Shown here piece after piece: positions 16,001 through 23,644 of a stretch of DNA of 27,011 nt. Position 1 is the first letter of the stretch; the number at the start of each line of letters is the position of its first letter. The notes beneath the pieces are model-generated. The model was not told where the DNA came from and ran no database searches. It saw only the letters and a program-made list of their open reading frames with translations. The position numbers were made by a program, and so were the translations under genes. This stretch comes from Clostridiales bacterium UBA4080 (lineage in GTDB: Bacteria > Bacillota > Clostridia > Lachnospirales > Vallitaleaceae): NCBI GenBank assembly GCA_002381865.1, contig DFYO01000068.1:1-27011 (forward strand), given 5' to 3'.

Positions 16001-16075
16001 GTAGAATAGGAAAGTTCGTCTTGCTTGCAAGAGACCAAACTTTCCTATTCTACGAGAAACGCGTTCACCGAACGC
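16001..16075. repeat. Perfect 16-bp inverted repeat with nested hairpin, followed by a second small hairpin
   Basis: GTAGAATAGGAAAGTT (16001-16016) is perfectly mirrored by AACTTTCCTATTCTAC (16038-16053). The 21-base interior contains CTTG/CAAG, so a long cruciform or RNA hairpin is possible. Eight bases later GCGTTC (16061-16066) and GAACGC (16070-16075) form another perfect hairpin with a three-base loop. The layout resembles a small non-coding palindromic repeat (MITE- or REP-like). No flanking target duplication was evident. Confidence 0.6.
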
Positions 16076-16102
16076 TATTCTTGTTTTAAGGGAAGGAATA
16101 AT

Positions 16103-16156
16103 ATGAATACGAATTATTTTTTGATTTATAAAAAAGAATATAAGAATCAAAGCTAA
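16103..16156 (+). CDS. Possible 17-codon leader ORF before the operon
   Basis: An ATG at 16103 sits six bases after GGGAAGGAATA-type sequence (AAGGGAAGG at 16088-16096) and opens a 17-residue frame, MNTNYFLIYKKEYKNQS, ending at TAA 33 bases before the first operon gene. The ribosome binding site is as good as those of the real genes. There is no run of identical regulatory codons, so attenuation is not obvious. It could be a leader peptide, or chance in A/T-rich DNA. Confidence 0.25.
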   Translation: MNTNYFLIYKKEYKNQS

Positions 16157-16188
16157 GAAAGATTTAGAGAAGTATAAAGGGAAAAACT

Positions 16189-17184
16189 ATGAAAAAAATT
16201 GGACTAACAACAACTGTACCAATAGAAATATGGATGGCAGGGGGATATTTGCCTGTTGATTTAAATAATATTTTTGTAACCTCGGCTAATTACCAAAAAT
16301 ATATAGAGCTAGCAGAAAGAGATGGCTTTCCAAAAAGCATTTGTGCATGGATAAAAGGTTTATATGGTGTTTGTGTAGACGAAGATATTAAGGATATTGT
16401 CGGTGTAATCGGAGGTGATTGCTCGAATACAAAAGCCTTAGTGGATTTGCTTGAATATAAAGGAATAAATATTTTTGAATTTTCTTATCCTTATACAAGA
16501 CAGAAGGAAGATATCAAGAAGGAAATGGATAAGATAATGAAGCAGCTCAAGGTATCTGCAAAAGAGGTTGAGAAAATAAGAATACAATTAAATGAAGTTA
16601 GAAGTATTGCCAATGAGCTAGATGTGATGACTTATAAACAGGACAAGCTGACAGGCTTTGAGAACCACTTGATACTAGTCAATTGTAGTGATTTTGAAGG
16701 TGATGTACAGGAATATAAAAAATATCTGTTAAATAAAAAAGATGAAGCAGCTAAAAGAGAAAAGATTCAGAGCAGCATTCGACTAGGCTATATTGGTGTT
16801 CCGCCTATGACAGCTGATTTATATGACTATACAGAGACACTTGACAGCAGAGTTGTATATAATGAGGTTCAAAGAGAATTTGCATTTCCAAGGCATATAC
16901 TTGCCAAGGATATATATGAACAATATTTGGATTATACATATCCCTATGATAGTAAATTCAGAATAGAAGAAATAAAAAAACAGATTGAAATCAGAAAACT
17001 AGATGGTTTAATTCATTATACACAAGCTTTTTGCCACAGGGCAATAGATGATATTATTATCAAGGCTAATCTTGATATTCCGGTTATTAATATTGAAGGA
17101 GATCAGCAAAACAGCTTAGATGCAAGAACAAAGCTAAGGCTGGAAGCGTTTATTGATATGTTAAAGGACATGAAGGAGCAATAA
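16189..17184 (+). CDS. HgdB-like 2-hydroxyacyl-CoA dehydratase / benzoyl-CoA reductase family subunit
   Basis: This 331-aa protein resembles the D-component family of 2-hydroxyacyl-CoA dehydratases and double-cubane-cluster reductases. The N-terminal GLTTTVPIEIWMAGGYLPVDL is a typical opening. Cysteines at 52 (KSICAWIKG), 78 (GGDCSN) and 282 (QAFCHR) lie where the family binds a [4Fe-4S]-type cluster; Cys62 and Cys166 are additional. It is shorter than most HgdB proteins (about 380-430 aa) and is a single subunit rather than an AB pair. It is followed at once by the gene of its likely ATP-dependent activator. Being first in a queuosine/folate operon, it probably acts on a pterin, deazaguanine or folate-linked substrate, not an acyl-CoA. 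That is inference. AAGGGA precedes the ATG. Its expression should be set by the preQ1 riboswitch. Confidence 0.8.
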   Translation: MKKIGLTTTVPIEIWMAGGYLPVDLNNIFVTSANYQKYIELAERDGFPKSICAWIKGLYGVCVDEDIKDIVGVIGGDCSNTKALVDLLEYKGINIFEFSYPYTRQKEDIKKEMDKIMKQLKVSAKEVEKIRIQLNEVRSIANELDVMTYKQDKLTGFENHLILVNCSDFEGDVQEYKKYLLNKKDEAAKREKIQSSIRLGYIGVPPMTADLYDYTETLDSRVVYNEVQREFAFPRHILAKDIYEQYLDYTYPYDSKFRIEEIKKQIEIRKLDGLIHYTQAFCHRAIDDIIIKANLDIPVINIEGDQQNSLDARTKLRLEAFIDMLKDMKEQ

Positions 17185-17185
17185 A

Positions 17186-17962
17186 ATGAAGGTATTGGGT
17201 GTTGACTTAGGAAGCAGGGCAGTTAAACTAGTAGTAATTGAAGATGGAGTGCAGATAAGAAAAGAAAAAATCAGCACAATTGAATTTTATAAAGAGTATT
17301 GTAATTATAATGAAAAGCTGATGGTAGACTTGGAAAAATTAGGAATTGATAAAATTGATCTTGCGGTTTCAACTGGTTATGGAAGAAACAATACGAATCT
17401 TAATGATTTTACGGCAATAAATGAAATAAAGGCACATGCGTATGGAGCAATTTATCAGACTAATTTGAAGAATTTTATTTTGTTAGATGTTGGAGGACAG
17501 GATGTTAAAATCATCAGAATTGAAAAAGGAATGATTACTGATATAGAGCTAAATGAAAAATGTGCCGCTTCCTGCGGAAGATATTTAGAAAATATGGCAA
17601 ATGTATTAGAGGTAGAGCTAGATGAAATGAGTAGTCATTATCTAAATCCAATTGAGTTAAATGCTACTTGCGCTGTTTTTTCTGAATCGGAGCTGATTGG
17701 AAAAATCGCAGAGGGAGTAAATATAAAAGAGCTTTGTGCGGGTGTAAACTATTCGCTTTATAAAAGATTAAAGCCAATGCTTGGGAATTTTCAAGGAAGG
17801 CAGCTGGTTTTGGCTGGAGGAGTTGCATATAATCTAGCCTTGAAAAACTATTTAAAGGAGCATTATAATGAAGTAATTATGTTAGAAGAGCCGGAATACA
17901 ATGGAGCAATTGGCTGTTGCTATTACGGATTAACAAAATTGAACAAAACAAACACTGCTTAG
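17186..17962 (+). CDS. HgdC/BadF-like ATP-dependent activator (iron-sulfur ASKHA ATPase)
   Basis: This 258-aa protein has GVDLGSRAVKLVVIEDG at the N-terminus (phosphate-1 loop of the actin/Hsp70/hexokinase fold), DVGGQDVKII as phosphate-2, and LAGGVAYNLALK near the C-terminus. Cys126 (KCAASCGRYLE) and Cys162 (ATCAVFSESE) match the two cysteines that hold the shared [4Fe-4S] cluster at the dimer interface of HgdC-type activases. Such proteins use ATP to drive low-potential electrons into the partner subunit, here the HgdB-like protein one codon upstream. Cys130 is an additional cysteine near the cluster. The ATG at 17186 is preceded by AAGGAG inside the upstream gene, so translation is probably coupled. 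The stop is followed by queD after about 55 bases. Confidence 0.85.
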   Translation: MKVLGVDLGSRAVKLVVIEDGVQIRKEKISTIEFYKEYCNYNEKLMVDLEKLGIDKIDLAVSTGYGRNNTNLNDFTAINEIKAHAYGAIYQTNLKNFILLDVGGQDVKIIRIEKGMITDIELNEKCAASCGRYLENMANVLEVELDEMSSHYLNPIELNATCAVFSESELIGKIAEGVNIKELCAGVNYSLYKRLKPMLGNFQGRQLVLAGGVAYNLALKNYLKEHYNEVIMLEEPEYNGAIGCCYYGLTKLNKTNTA

Positions 17963-18016
17963 GTGGAATATACAATAGATTGTTTAAAAAAAACAAAAGG
18001 GTTTAGGAGGAAAACA

Positions 18017-18454
18017 ATGTATATAATACAAAGTGAACATAGCTTTGATTCGGCACATTTCTTAGCATCCTATGACGGAAAATGCAAAAACATTCATGGG
18101 CATAGATGGAGAGTTATAGTAGAGGTTCAAAAAAACAGCTTAATTGAATCAGGACAGCTTGAAGGAATGGTTACAGATTTTTCGGATTTAAAAGAGGATG
18201 TAAAGGCGTTGGCAGATGCTTTTGACCATGGCTTGATTTTACAAGAGGGAACAATGAGAAAAGAAACCTTCGATTGTTTGAAAGAGGATGGATTTAATAT
18301 AATTTTGGTGGATTTTAGACCGACTGCTGAAAATTTTGCAAAGTATTTTTATTCTCAGATGGAAGAAAAGGGTTACCATGTTAGACGTGCAACTGTATAT
18401 GAAACCCCTACAAACAGTGCTATTTATGAGAAAGAGGAGAAATATGGTTTATAA
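18017..18454 (+). CDS. queD: QueD, 6-carboxy-5,6,7,8-tetrahydropterin synthase
   Basis: QueD converts dihydroneopterin triphosphate into 6-carboxytetrahydropterin, the second step of 7-deazaguanine synthesis. The 145-aa protein shows the PTPS-family zinc and catalytic residues: FDSAHFL, then CKNIHGHRW, in which the cysteine is catalytic and the two histidines bind zinc. FDHGLIL and YETPTNSAIY (catalytic Glu region) follow. An in-frame GTG at 17963 exists, but AGGAGG lies six bases before the ATG at 18017 and family homology begins there. It overlaps queE by 11 bases. The FolE product made two genes downstream is its substrate. Confidence 0.93.
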   Translation: MYIIQSEHSFDSAHFLASYDGKCKNIHGHRWRVIVEVQKNSLIESGQLEGMVTDFSDLKEDVKALADAFDHGLILQEGTMRKETFDCLKEDGFNIILVDFRPTAENFAKYFYSQMEEKGYHVRRATVYETPTNSAIYEKEEKYGL

Positions 18455-19109
18455 AATTGCAGAAAAATTTATCAGTATTAATGGTGAAGGTCAAAAGGCT
18501 GGAACATTAGCAGTGTTTATAAGATTTACCGGGTGCAATCTGGACTGCTCGTATTGTGATACAAAATGGGCAAATGAAAAGGATTGTATTTATGAAGAAC
18601 TATCTGAAAATGAAATAGATGCTTATATTGAGGAAAGCGGAATAAATAATGTTACAATAACTGGCGGAGAGCCTTTAATTCAAGAGGGAATTAATGATCT
18701 TTTAAAGGTGATTTCAAATAAGCAAGGCAGAAGAATTGAAATTGAAACAAACGGAAGTGAAGATATTTCTTTTATTAAAAAAAGCTTTAAAACGAATGTT
18801 TCTATTACGATGGATTATAAGCTGCCTTCAAGTAATATGGAAGAAAAAATGCTATTAAGCAATCTTGAGCTATTAGATATAAACGATACACTTAAATTTG
18901 TAGCAGGGGATTTCATTGACTTAGAAAAAACGCTGAATATTATTAATGAATATAAGCTGATAGATAAAACCAATATTTATATAAGTACTGTTTATGGAAA
19001 AATTGATTTAGATGATACGGTTAATTGGATGAAGGATAATAAATTAAACAATGTAACCCTGCAGCTTCAGCTCCACAAGATTATTTGGGGCAACAAGAAA
19101 GGAGTATAA
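18444..19109 (+). CDS. queE: QueE, 7-carboxy-7-deazaguanine synthase (radical SAM)
   Basis: QueE is a radical-SAM enzyme that contracts 6-carboxytetrahydropterin to 7-carboxy-7-deazaguanine. The 221-aa protein begins MVYKIAEKFISINGEGQKAG, typical of the family. It has the cluster motif in FTGCNLDCSYCDTKW (CxxxCxxC) and the SAM-contacting TGGEPLIQ. The frame is open from 18336, but AGAGGAG precedes the ATG at 18444, where homology begins; the upstream part lies over queD. Translation is likely coupled to queD by the overlap. Confidence 0.93.
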   Translation: MVYKIAEKFISINGEGQKAGTLAVFIRFTGCNLDCSYCDTKWANEKDCIYEELSENEIDAYIEESGINNVTITGGEPLIQEGINDLLKVISNKQGRRIEIETNGSEDISFIKKSFKTNVSITMDYKLPSSNMEEKMLLSNLELLDINDTLKFVAGDFIDLEKTLNIINEYKLIDKTNIYISTVYGKIDLDDTVNWMKDNKLNNVTLQLQLHKIIWGNKKGV

Positions 19110-19110
19110 T

Positions 19111-19701
19111 ATGGCAATAAATAAAGAAAAAATAGAAGAGCATGTACGAGAGATATTAATTGCACTTGGAGATAATCCAGAGCGAGAAGGGCTTAAGGAT
19201 ACACCTAAAAGGGTAGCCAATATGTATGCAGAGGTTTTTGAAGGTATGAATTATACAAATGCAGAAATTGCAACAATGTTTGATAAAACCTTTGAAGAAG
19301 ATTTAGATATGGCAGCGGAATCAAAGGATATGGTAATGATGAAGGATATTGATATTATAAGCCATTGCGAGCATCATCTTGCACTTATGTATAATATGAA
19401 GGTTGCAGTTGCATATATTCCAAATGAAAAAATTATAGGATTAAGCAAGATTGCCAGAATAGTAGATATGGTTGGAAGAAGACTTCAGCTACAGGAAAGA
19501 ATAGGAGCAGATATTGCAGAGATAATGGGAATGATAACTCAATCTGAAGATATTGCTGTAATAATTGAGGGTGAACATGGATGCATGACTGCAAGAGGTA
19601 TTAAAAAAACACACGCAAAAACCATGACAACTACATTAAAGGGCAGATTTAACACGGACACAGCTTTATGGAGCAAGCTGGTAGCATTATATAAAAATTG
19701 A
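19111..19701 (+). CDS. folE: GTP cyclohydrolase I
   Basis: FolE converts GTP to 7,8-dihydroneopterin triphosphate, the common precursor for QueD (queuosine) and for folate. The 196-aa protein is of normal length for FolE. It carries ALGDNPEREGLKDTPKRVA, SHCEHHLALMY (zinc Cys/His and catalytic His) and GEHGCMTARGI (second zinc cysteine). AAAGGAG precedes the ATG, one base after the queE stop. Its place between queE and queC, upstream of the pab/fol genes, makes it the branch point that unites the two pathways in this operon. It is the only folE in the window. Confidence 0.96.
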   Translation: MAINKEKIEEHVREILIALGDNPEREGLKDTPKRVANMYAEVFEGMNYTNAEIATMFDKTFEEDLDMAAESKDMVMMKDIDIISHCEHHLALMYNMKVAVAYIPNEKIIGLSKIARIVDMVGRRLQLQERIGADIAEIMGMITQSEDIAVIIEGEHGCMTARGIKKTHAKTMTTTLKGRFNTDTALWSKLVALYKN

Positions 19702-19711
19702 GAGGTAAAAT

Positions 19712-20368
19712 ATGAAAAAAGAAAATGCAGTAGTGATTTTTAGTGGCGGACAGGATAGTACGACCTGCTTATTCTGGGCAATTGCAAAATACAATGAGGT
19801 TATTGCAATTTCCTTTGATTATGGACAAAAGCATAGTCAAGAATTGGATTGTGCAAAGGAAATATGTAAAAAGCACAAGATTGAGCATCATATTATGGAT
19901 ATGAACCTTTTAAACCAGCTGGCACCGAATTCTCTGACAAGAGCAGATATTAAAGTAGATGAGATTGCTCCGGAAAAAGGAACTCCAAATACATTTGTTG
20001 ACGGAAGAAATCTTCTCTTTTTAACCTTTGGAGCAATATTTGCAAAGCAAAGAAGTATTCGTCATATAGTTACAGGAGTTTCGCAAAGTGATTTTAGCGG
20101 ATATCCGGATTGCAGAGATGTATTTATAAAATCTTTGAATGTTACGTTGGAGCTTTCTATGGATTATCCGTTTATTATTGAGACGCCTTTAATGTGGATT
20201 GATAAGGCAGAAACCTGGAAAATGGCATATGACCTTGGTGTGCTGGATATTATTAAAAATGAGACCTTAACCTGCTATAATGGTATTAAAGGTGATGGCT
20301 GTAAGCAATGTCCTGCCTGTAGCTTAAGAAACAAGGGCTATGAAATTTTTAAAAACGAATATTTATAG
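19712..20368 (+). CDS. queC: QueC, 7-cyano-7-deazaguanine (preQ0) synthase
   Basis: QueC uses ATP and ammonia to turn 7-carboxy-7-deazaguanine into the nitrile preQ0. The 218-aa protein has the PP-loop SGGQDSTTCL at the N-terminus, the FVDGRN and GVSQSDFSGYPDCR segments of the family, and a C-terminal zinc site in CYNGIKGDGCKQCPACSLR. The start follows GAGAGG ten bases after folE. No queF (preQ0 to preQ1 reductase), tgt or queA lies in the window, so later steps must be encoded elsewhere or by an unrecognised gene. Confidence 0.95.
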   Translation: MKKENAVVIFSGGQDSTTCLFWAIAKYNEVIAISFDYGQKHSQELDCAKEICKKHKIEHHIMDMNLLNQLAPNSLTRADIKVDEIAPEKGTPNTFVDGRNLLFLTFGAIFAKQRSIRHIVTGVSQSDFSGYPDCRDVFIKSLNVTLELSMDYPFIIETPLMWIDKAETWKMAYDLGVLDIIKNETLTCYNGIKGDGCKQCPACSLRNKGYEIFKNEYL

Positions 20369-20384
20369 GTAATGAAGAAAGAGG

Positions 20385-20975
20385 GTGTTCGAAATTTTCT
20401 TGATGATTGATAATTATGATAGCTTTGTGTATAATCTTGTTCGTTATTTTAGAGAATTAGATCAGGAAGTAGATGTGTATAAAAATAATCAAATAAGCAT
20501 TGAACAAATTGAAGAGCTTAAGCCTGAAGGCATTATTATTTCGCCTGGGCCAATGACTCCAAAGCAAGCGGGCATGTCGCTTGAGATTATTGATGTATTT
20601 AAGGGAAAAATTCCAATTCTGGGTATATGCTTGGGCCATCAGGCGATTGCGTATAGCTTTGGAGCTCGTATTGTAAAAGGAGAAAAACCTATGCATGGGA
20701 AAATATCAATAATTAATAATGTACAAAAACACTTGTTCGAAAGCTTGCCTGATAAATTCAAGGTTACAAGATACCATTCGCTTATTGTTGAAAAAAGCAC
20801 TTTGCCAAATTGCTTTGAAATTACCGCAACTTCTGAGGAAGGTATTATTATGGGAATCCGACATAAGGAATATATGATTGAAGGACTTCAGTTTCACCCT
20901 GAAGCTGAGCTTACCGAATTTGGGCACAAAGTTTTGGGAAATTATATAAAAATGTGTAAAAGGAGAATATCTTGA
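20385..20975 (+). CDS. pabA: Aminodeoxychorismate synthase, glutamine amidotransferase component
   Basis: This 196-residue class I glutamine amidotransferase supplies ammonia to PabB. IDNYDSFVYNLVRYF, ISPGPMTPKQAG, the nucleophile in GICLGHQAIAYSFG, and LQFHPEAE (His/Glu of the triad) are all present. It is close to TrpG, but the pabB and pabC neighbours assign it to p-aminobenzoate. The start is uncertain. The GTG at 20385 lies too close to its AGAGG. The TTG at 20400 or ATG at 20403 have the AGAGGGTG rather far away (12-15 bases). An ATT at 20394 would have ideal spacing and the length usual for the family. Its stop overlaps the ribosome-binding region of pabB. Confidence 0.9.
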   Translation: MFEIFLMIDNYDSFVYNLVRYFRELDQEVDVYKNNQISIEQIEELKPEGIIISPGPMTPKQAGMSLEIIDVFKGKIPILGICLGHQAIAYSFGARIVKGEKPMHGKISIINNVQKHLFESLPDKFKVTRYHSLIVEKSTLPNCFEITATSEEGIIMGIRHKEYMIEGLQFHPEAELTEFGHKVLGNYIKMCKRRIS

Positions 20976-20976
20976 A

Positions 20977-22353
20977 TTGCTTAAACCCTATATAGAAGAA
21001 ATAATTACAGATAAAACTCCGTATGAGTTGTTCTTGAACTTTAGCAAAGAGAAAGAGATAATGTTTTTAGACAGTAGTCTTTACCACAAAAAACTTGGTC
21101 AATATTCATTTATTGCATTTGAACCATTTATAAAATTCAGATATAAAAATAAAACGGCTTATATTAATGAAGAAAAAAAATCAGGAGACTGCTTTGAACT
21201 TCTAGAAGAAATCTTTATTAAATATAAAAGTCAGCAGGATGAAAAGCTTCCCTTTACCGGAGGGGGAATGGGATATTTTTCTTATGATTTAGCAAGAGAA
21301 TATTTTGAGATAGAGGATAAGACTAAAGAGCTATGTGAGGTTTTTGATTGCTATTATAATTTTTACGATGTAATAATAGCTTTTGACCATGAGCAATCTA
21401 AAACCTATCTATCCTATATACCAGTAAAGAGTAATTCTATAGAAAAATTCAATGCTATAAAAAATAAAATAGCAGAGATGAAAAAGGTTGATTTTGATAA
21501 AGGTTACAGTGTTAATATCGTTGAAAAAGATAAAACGGATTTTAAGTCAATGTTTTCACCCGAGCAATATATGGACACAGTTGAAAAAATGAAGGAATAT
21601 ATCAGAGAAGGAGATATATATATCGGTAATCTTACCCATACCTTTTCGGGGTACACTAAAAGAACGCCCCTCCAAATATATAATAATTTGAGAAGGATTA
21701 ATCCGGCACCATTTAGCGCTTTTTTGGGGCTGGCCGAGTATCAGATATTATCTTCTTCTCCAGAAAGATTTCTTCAAATAAATAACAGAAGGGTAACTAC
21801 AAGACCTATTAAAGGGACCGTTCCAAGGGGAAAAAATCAAGAAGAGGATAAGAAGTATATTGAAAAGCTAATGAATAGTGAAAAAGATAAATCTGAGCTG
21901 CTTATGGTGGTGGACTTAGAAAGAAATGATTTGAGTAAGGTTTGCAAGCCAAAAAGCGTGAAGGTTGAAAGTCTTTTTGAAATAGAGAGCTATGCCACGG
22001 TACATCATCTGGTTGCAGAAATTTCAGCTGAATTAGAGGGAAAAAATACAACCTTAGATTGTATAAAGGCTTGTTTTCCGGGGGGCTCTATTACAGGGAC
22101 ACCTAAATATAGGACAATGCAGGTTATTGAAGAGCTGGAAAAAACAAAAAGAAATATATATACGGGAGCAATTGGATATTTGGGCTTTGATGGAAATGCA
22201 GACTTAAATATTACAATAAGAACTATTTTATATAAGAATGGAAAACTCTGGATGGGAGTAGGCGGAGGGATTACTTGGGAATCAGATAGGGAAGAAGAAT
22301 ATAAAGAAACTTTGGATAAAGCAAAAGCTTTGTTTAACAGTATAAATAATTAA
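20977..22353 (+). CDS. pabB: Aminodeoxychorismate synthase component I
   Basis: PabB aminates chorismate at C4, using ammonia from PabA. The 458-aa protein is normal in length. It contains the chorismate-binding domain with YIGNLTHTFSGY, SSSPERFLQI, RPIKGTVPRGK (the PIKGT lysine that distinguishes PabB from TrpE), VDLERNDLSKVC, and CFPGGSITGTPK. The likely start is a TTG at 20977 behind AGGAG (20961-20965). It lies one base after the pabA stop, so the two subunits are translationally coupled and made in step. The usual pabC fusion is absent; the lyase is encoded separately just downstream. Confidence 0.93.
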   Translation: MLKPYIEEIITDKTPYELFLNFSKEKEIMFLDSSLYHKKLGQYSFIAFEPFIKFRYKNKTAYINEEKKSGDCFELLEEIFIKYKSQQDEKLPFTGGGMGYFSYDLAREYFEIEDKTKELCEVFDCYYNFYDVIIAFDHEQSKTYLSYIPVKSNSIEKFNAIKNKIAEMKKVDFDKGYSVNIVEKDKTDFKSMFSPEQYMDTVEKMKEYIREGDIYIGNLTHTFSGYTKRTPLQIYNNLRRINPAPFSAFLGLAEYQILSSSPERFLQINNRRVTTRPIKGTVPRGKNQEEDKKYIEKLMNSEKDKSELLMVVDLERNDLSKVCKPKSVKVESLFEIESYATVHHLVAEISAELEGKNTTLDCIKACFPGGSITGTPKYRTMQVIEELEKTKRNIYTGAIGYLGFDGNADLNITIRTILYKNGKLWMGVGGGITWESDREEEYKETLDKAKALFNSINN

Positions 22354-22385
22354 TAAAATGCATAAAAATCATTTGGGGGTGTACA

Positions 22386-23153
22386 ATGTTAATTATTAAC
22401 GGTAAAATATCAGAAGAAGAAACTATAGTTGCAGACAGGGGTTATTACTTTGGGTATGGTGTTTTTGAAACAATATTGGTTAAAAACAATAAGCCGGTTT
22501 TGCTGGATAAGCATTTATCGAGATTAAACAATTCAATGAAGCTTATTGGAATCAACAACTTGGTTTCAAAAGAGGAAGTATTATCTGCACTAAATAGCAT
22601 TATAGAATCAGAATATGCTCTTAAAATAAATGTTTCAGAAAAAAACAAGATTTTTTCAACAAGGCAAATACCATATAAAAAGGAAGATTATATCAAGGGC
22701 TTTAAGCTAAAAATAAGCAGTATTACCAGAAACCCCCAATCCCATATTACATATATTAAATCAATGAATTATTTAGATAATATGATAGAAAGAGAACAAG
22801 CAATAAAGGAAGGCTTTCAGGAGGTAGTGTTTTTAAATAATAAGGGAGCTGTTTCTGAATGCAGCACTTCGAATATTTTTTTTATTAAAGAGGGTAAAAT
22901 CCGTACACCTCATATAAAAACAGGCCTTTTAAATGGTATTGTTAGACAATGGGTATTACATAATTATCAAGTAGAAGAAGGAAGCTTTACCTTGAGGGAT
23001 ATTTTAGAAGCAGAAGGTGTATTTTTGACAAATAGTCTTATAGGTATTATGAAGGTTTCTTTTATAGATAAAACAGAGATTAAAAGCAGTATGATAATAA
23101 ATGACATACAGAAGAATTACATAAATTTTTTGGAGGAAGTAACAAATGAATAA
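22386..23153 (+). CDS. pabC: Aminodeoxychorismate lyase (fold-type IV PLP enzyme)
   Basis: PabC splits 4-amino-4-deoxychorismate into p-aminobenzoate and pyruvate. The 255-aa protein belongs to the branched-chain aminotransferase fold. ADRGYYFGYGVFET is at the N-terminus. TYIKSMNYLDNMIEREQA contains the PLP lysine, EAVSE-type glutamate appears in KGAVSECSTSNIFF, and FLTNSLIGIMKV lies near the end. The ATG follows GGGGGTG. D-amino-acid or branched-chain aminotransferases are similar, but the position after pabA-pabB decides the call. It overlaps the HD gene by eight bases. Confidence 0.9.
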   Translation: MLIINGKISEEETIVADRGYYFGYGVFETILVKNNKPVLLDKHLSRLNNSMKLIGINNLVSKEEVLSALNSIIESEYALKINVSEKNKIFSTRQIPYKKEDYIKGFKLKISSITRNPQSHITYIKSMNYLDNMIEREQAIKEGFQEVVFLNNKGAVSECSTSNIFFIKEGKIRTPHIKTGLLNGIVRQWVLHNYQVEEGSFTLRDILEAEGVFLTNSLIGIMKVSFIDKTEIKSSMIINDIQKNYINFLEEVTNE

Positions 23154-23631
23154 AAGAATAAACCTGATTATTTCTAATGAAAAATATCAGGAATATCTGA
23201 AAAAGAATGCTGAGTATGAAGATAAAAGGGGATTTTGCACACATGATTTGGACCATTTTTTAGATACTGCAAGGATAGGCTATATATTAAATCTTGAAAA
23301 GGGCCTGGGAATTCCAAAGGATATTATATACGGAGCGGCACTTTTACATGATATTGGAAAGTGGAAGCAATATAAGGATAATATATCTCATGAAATTGCA
23401 AGTGTTTCTTTATCTGGAGAGATTCTAGAAAAAGCAGAGTATTCTTCAGATGAAATTACTAAAATCCAGACAGCGATTTTATCACACAGAGATTCTGCAG
23501 TTGAGGAAGAAGATACACTTGCAGGAATATTATTTGTAGCAGATAAGCTCTCAAGAAAGTGCTTTGAATGTGTAATGGAAAAGGAATGTGATTGGTCAGA
23601 GGCTAGAAAGAATAAGCAGATTACCTATTAG
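23146..23631 (+). CDS. HD-domain phosphohydrolase in the folate operon
   Basis: This 161-aa protein has an HD-type metal site: His33 and His37 in CTHDLDHFLDTAR, His68-Asp69 in ALLHDIGKWKQY, a following SHEIAS histidine, and SHRDSAVEE. HD proteins hydrolyse phosphate esters of nucleotides and related compounds. It overlaps pabC by eight bases and is followed by folP, so it is clearly part of the folate module. The operon lacks a recognisable dihydroneopterin triphosphate pyrophosphatase (Nudix FolQ), and this protein is a candidate for that dephosphorylation; that is inference. The C-terminus is unusual in carrying a Cys-rich segment, CFECVMEKECDW. GGAGGAAG precedes the ATG. Confidence 0.85.
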   Translation: MNKRINLIISNEKYQEYLKKNAEYEDKRGFCTHDLDHFLDTARIGYILNLEKGLGIPKDIIYGAALLHDIGKWKQYKDNISHEIASVSLSGEILEKAEYSSDEITKIQTAILSHRDSAVEEEDTLAGILFVADKLSRKCFECVMEKECDWSEARKNKQITY

Positions 23632-23644
23632 GAATGGAGCTATT

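Noticed and set aside
20385..22353. trpG/trpE (tryptophan synthesis) for the pabA/pabB pair
   Set aside because: The PIKGT motif and the adjoining pabC, folP and folBK genes point to p-aminobenzoate, and no trp genes are near.
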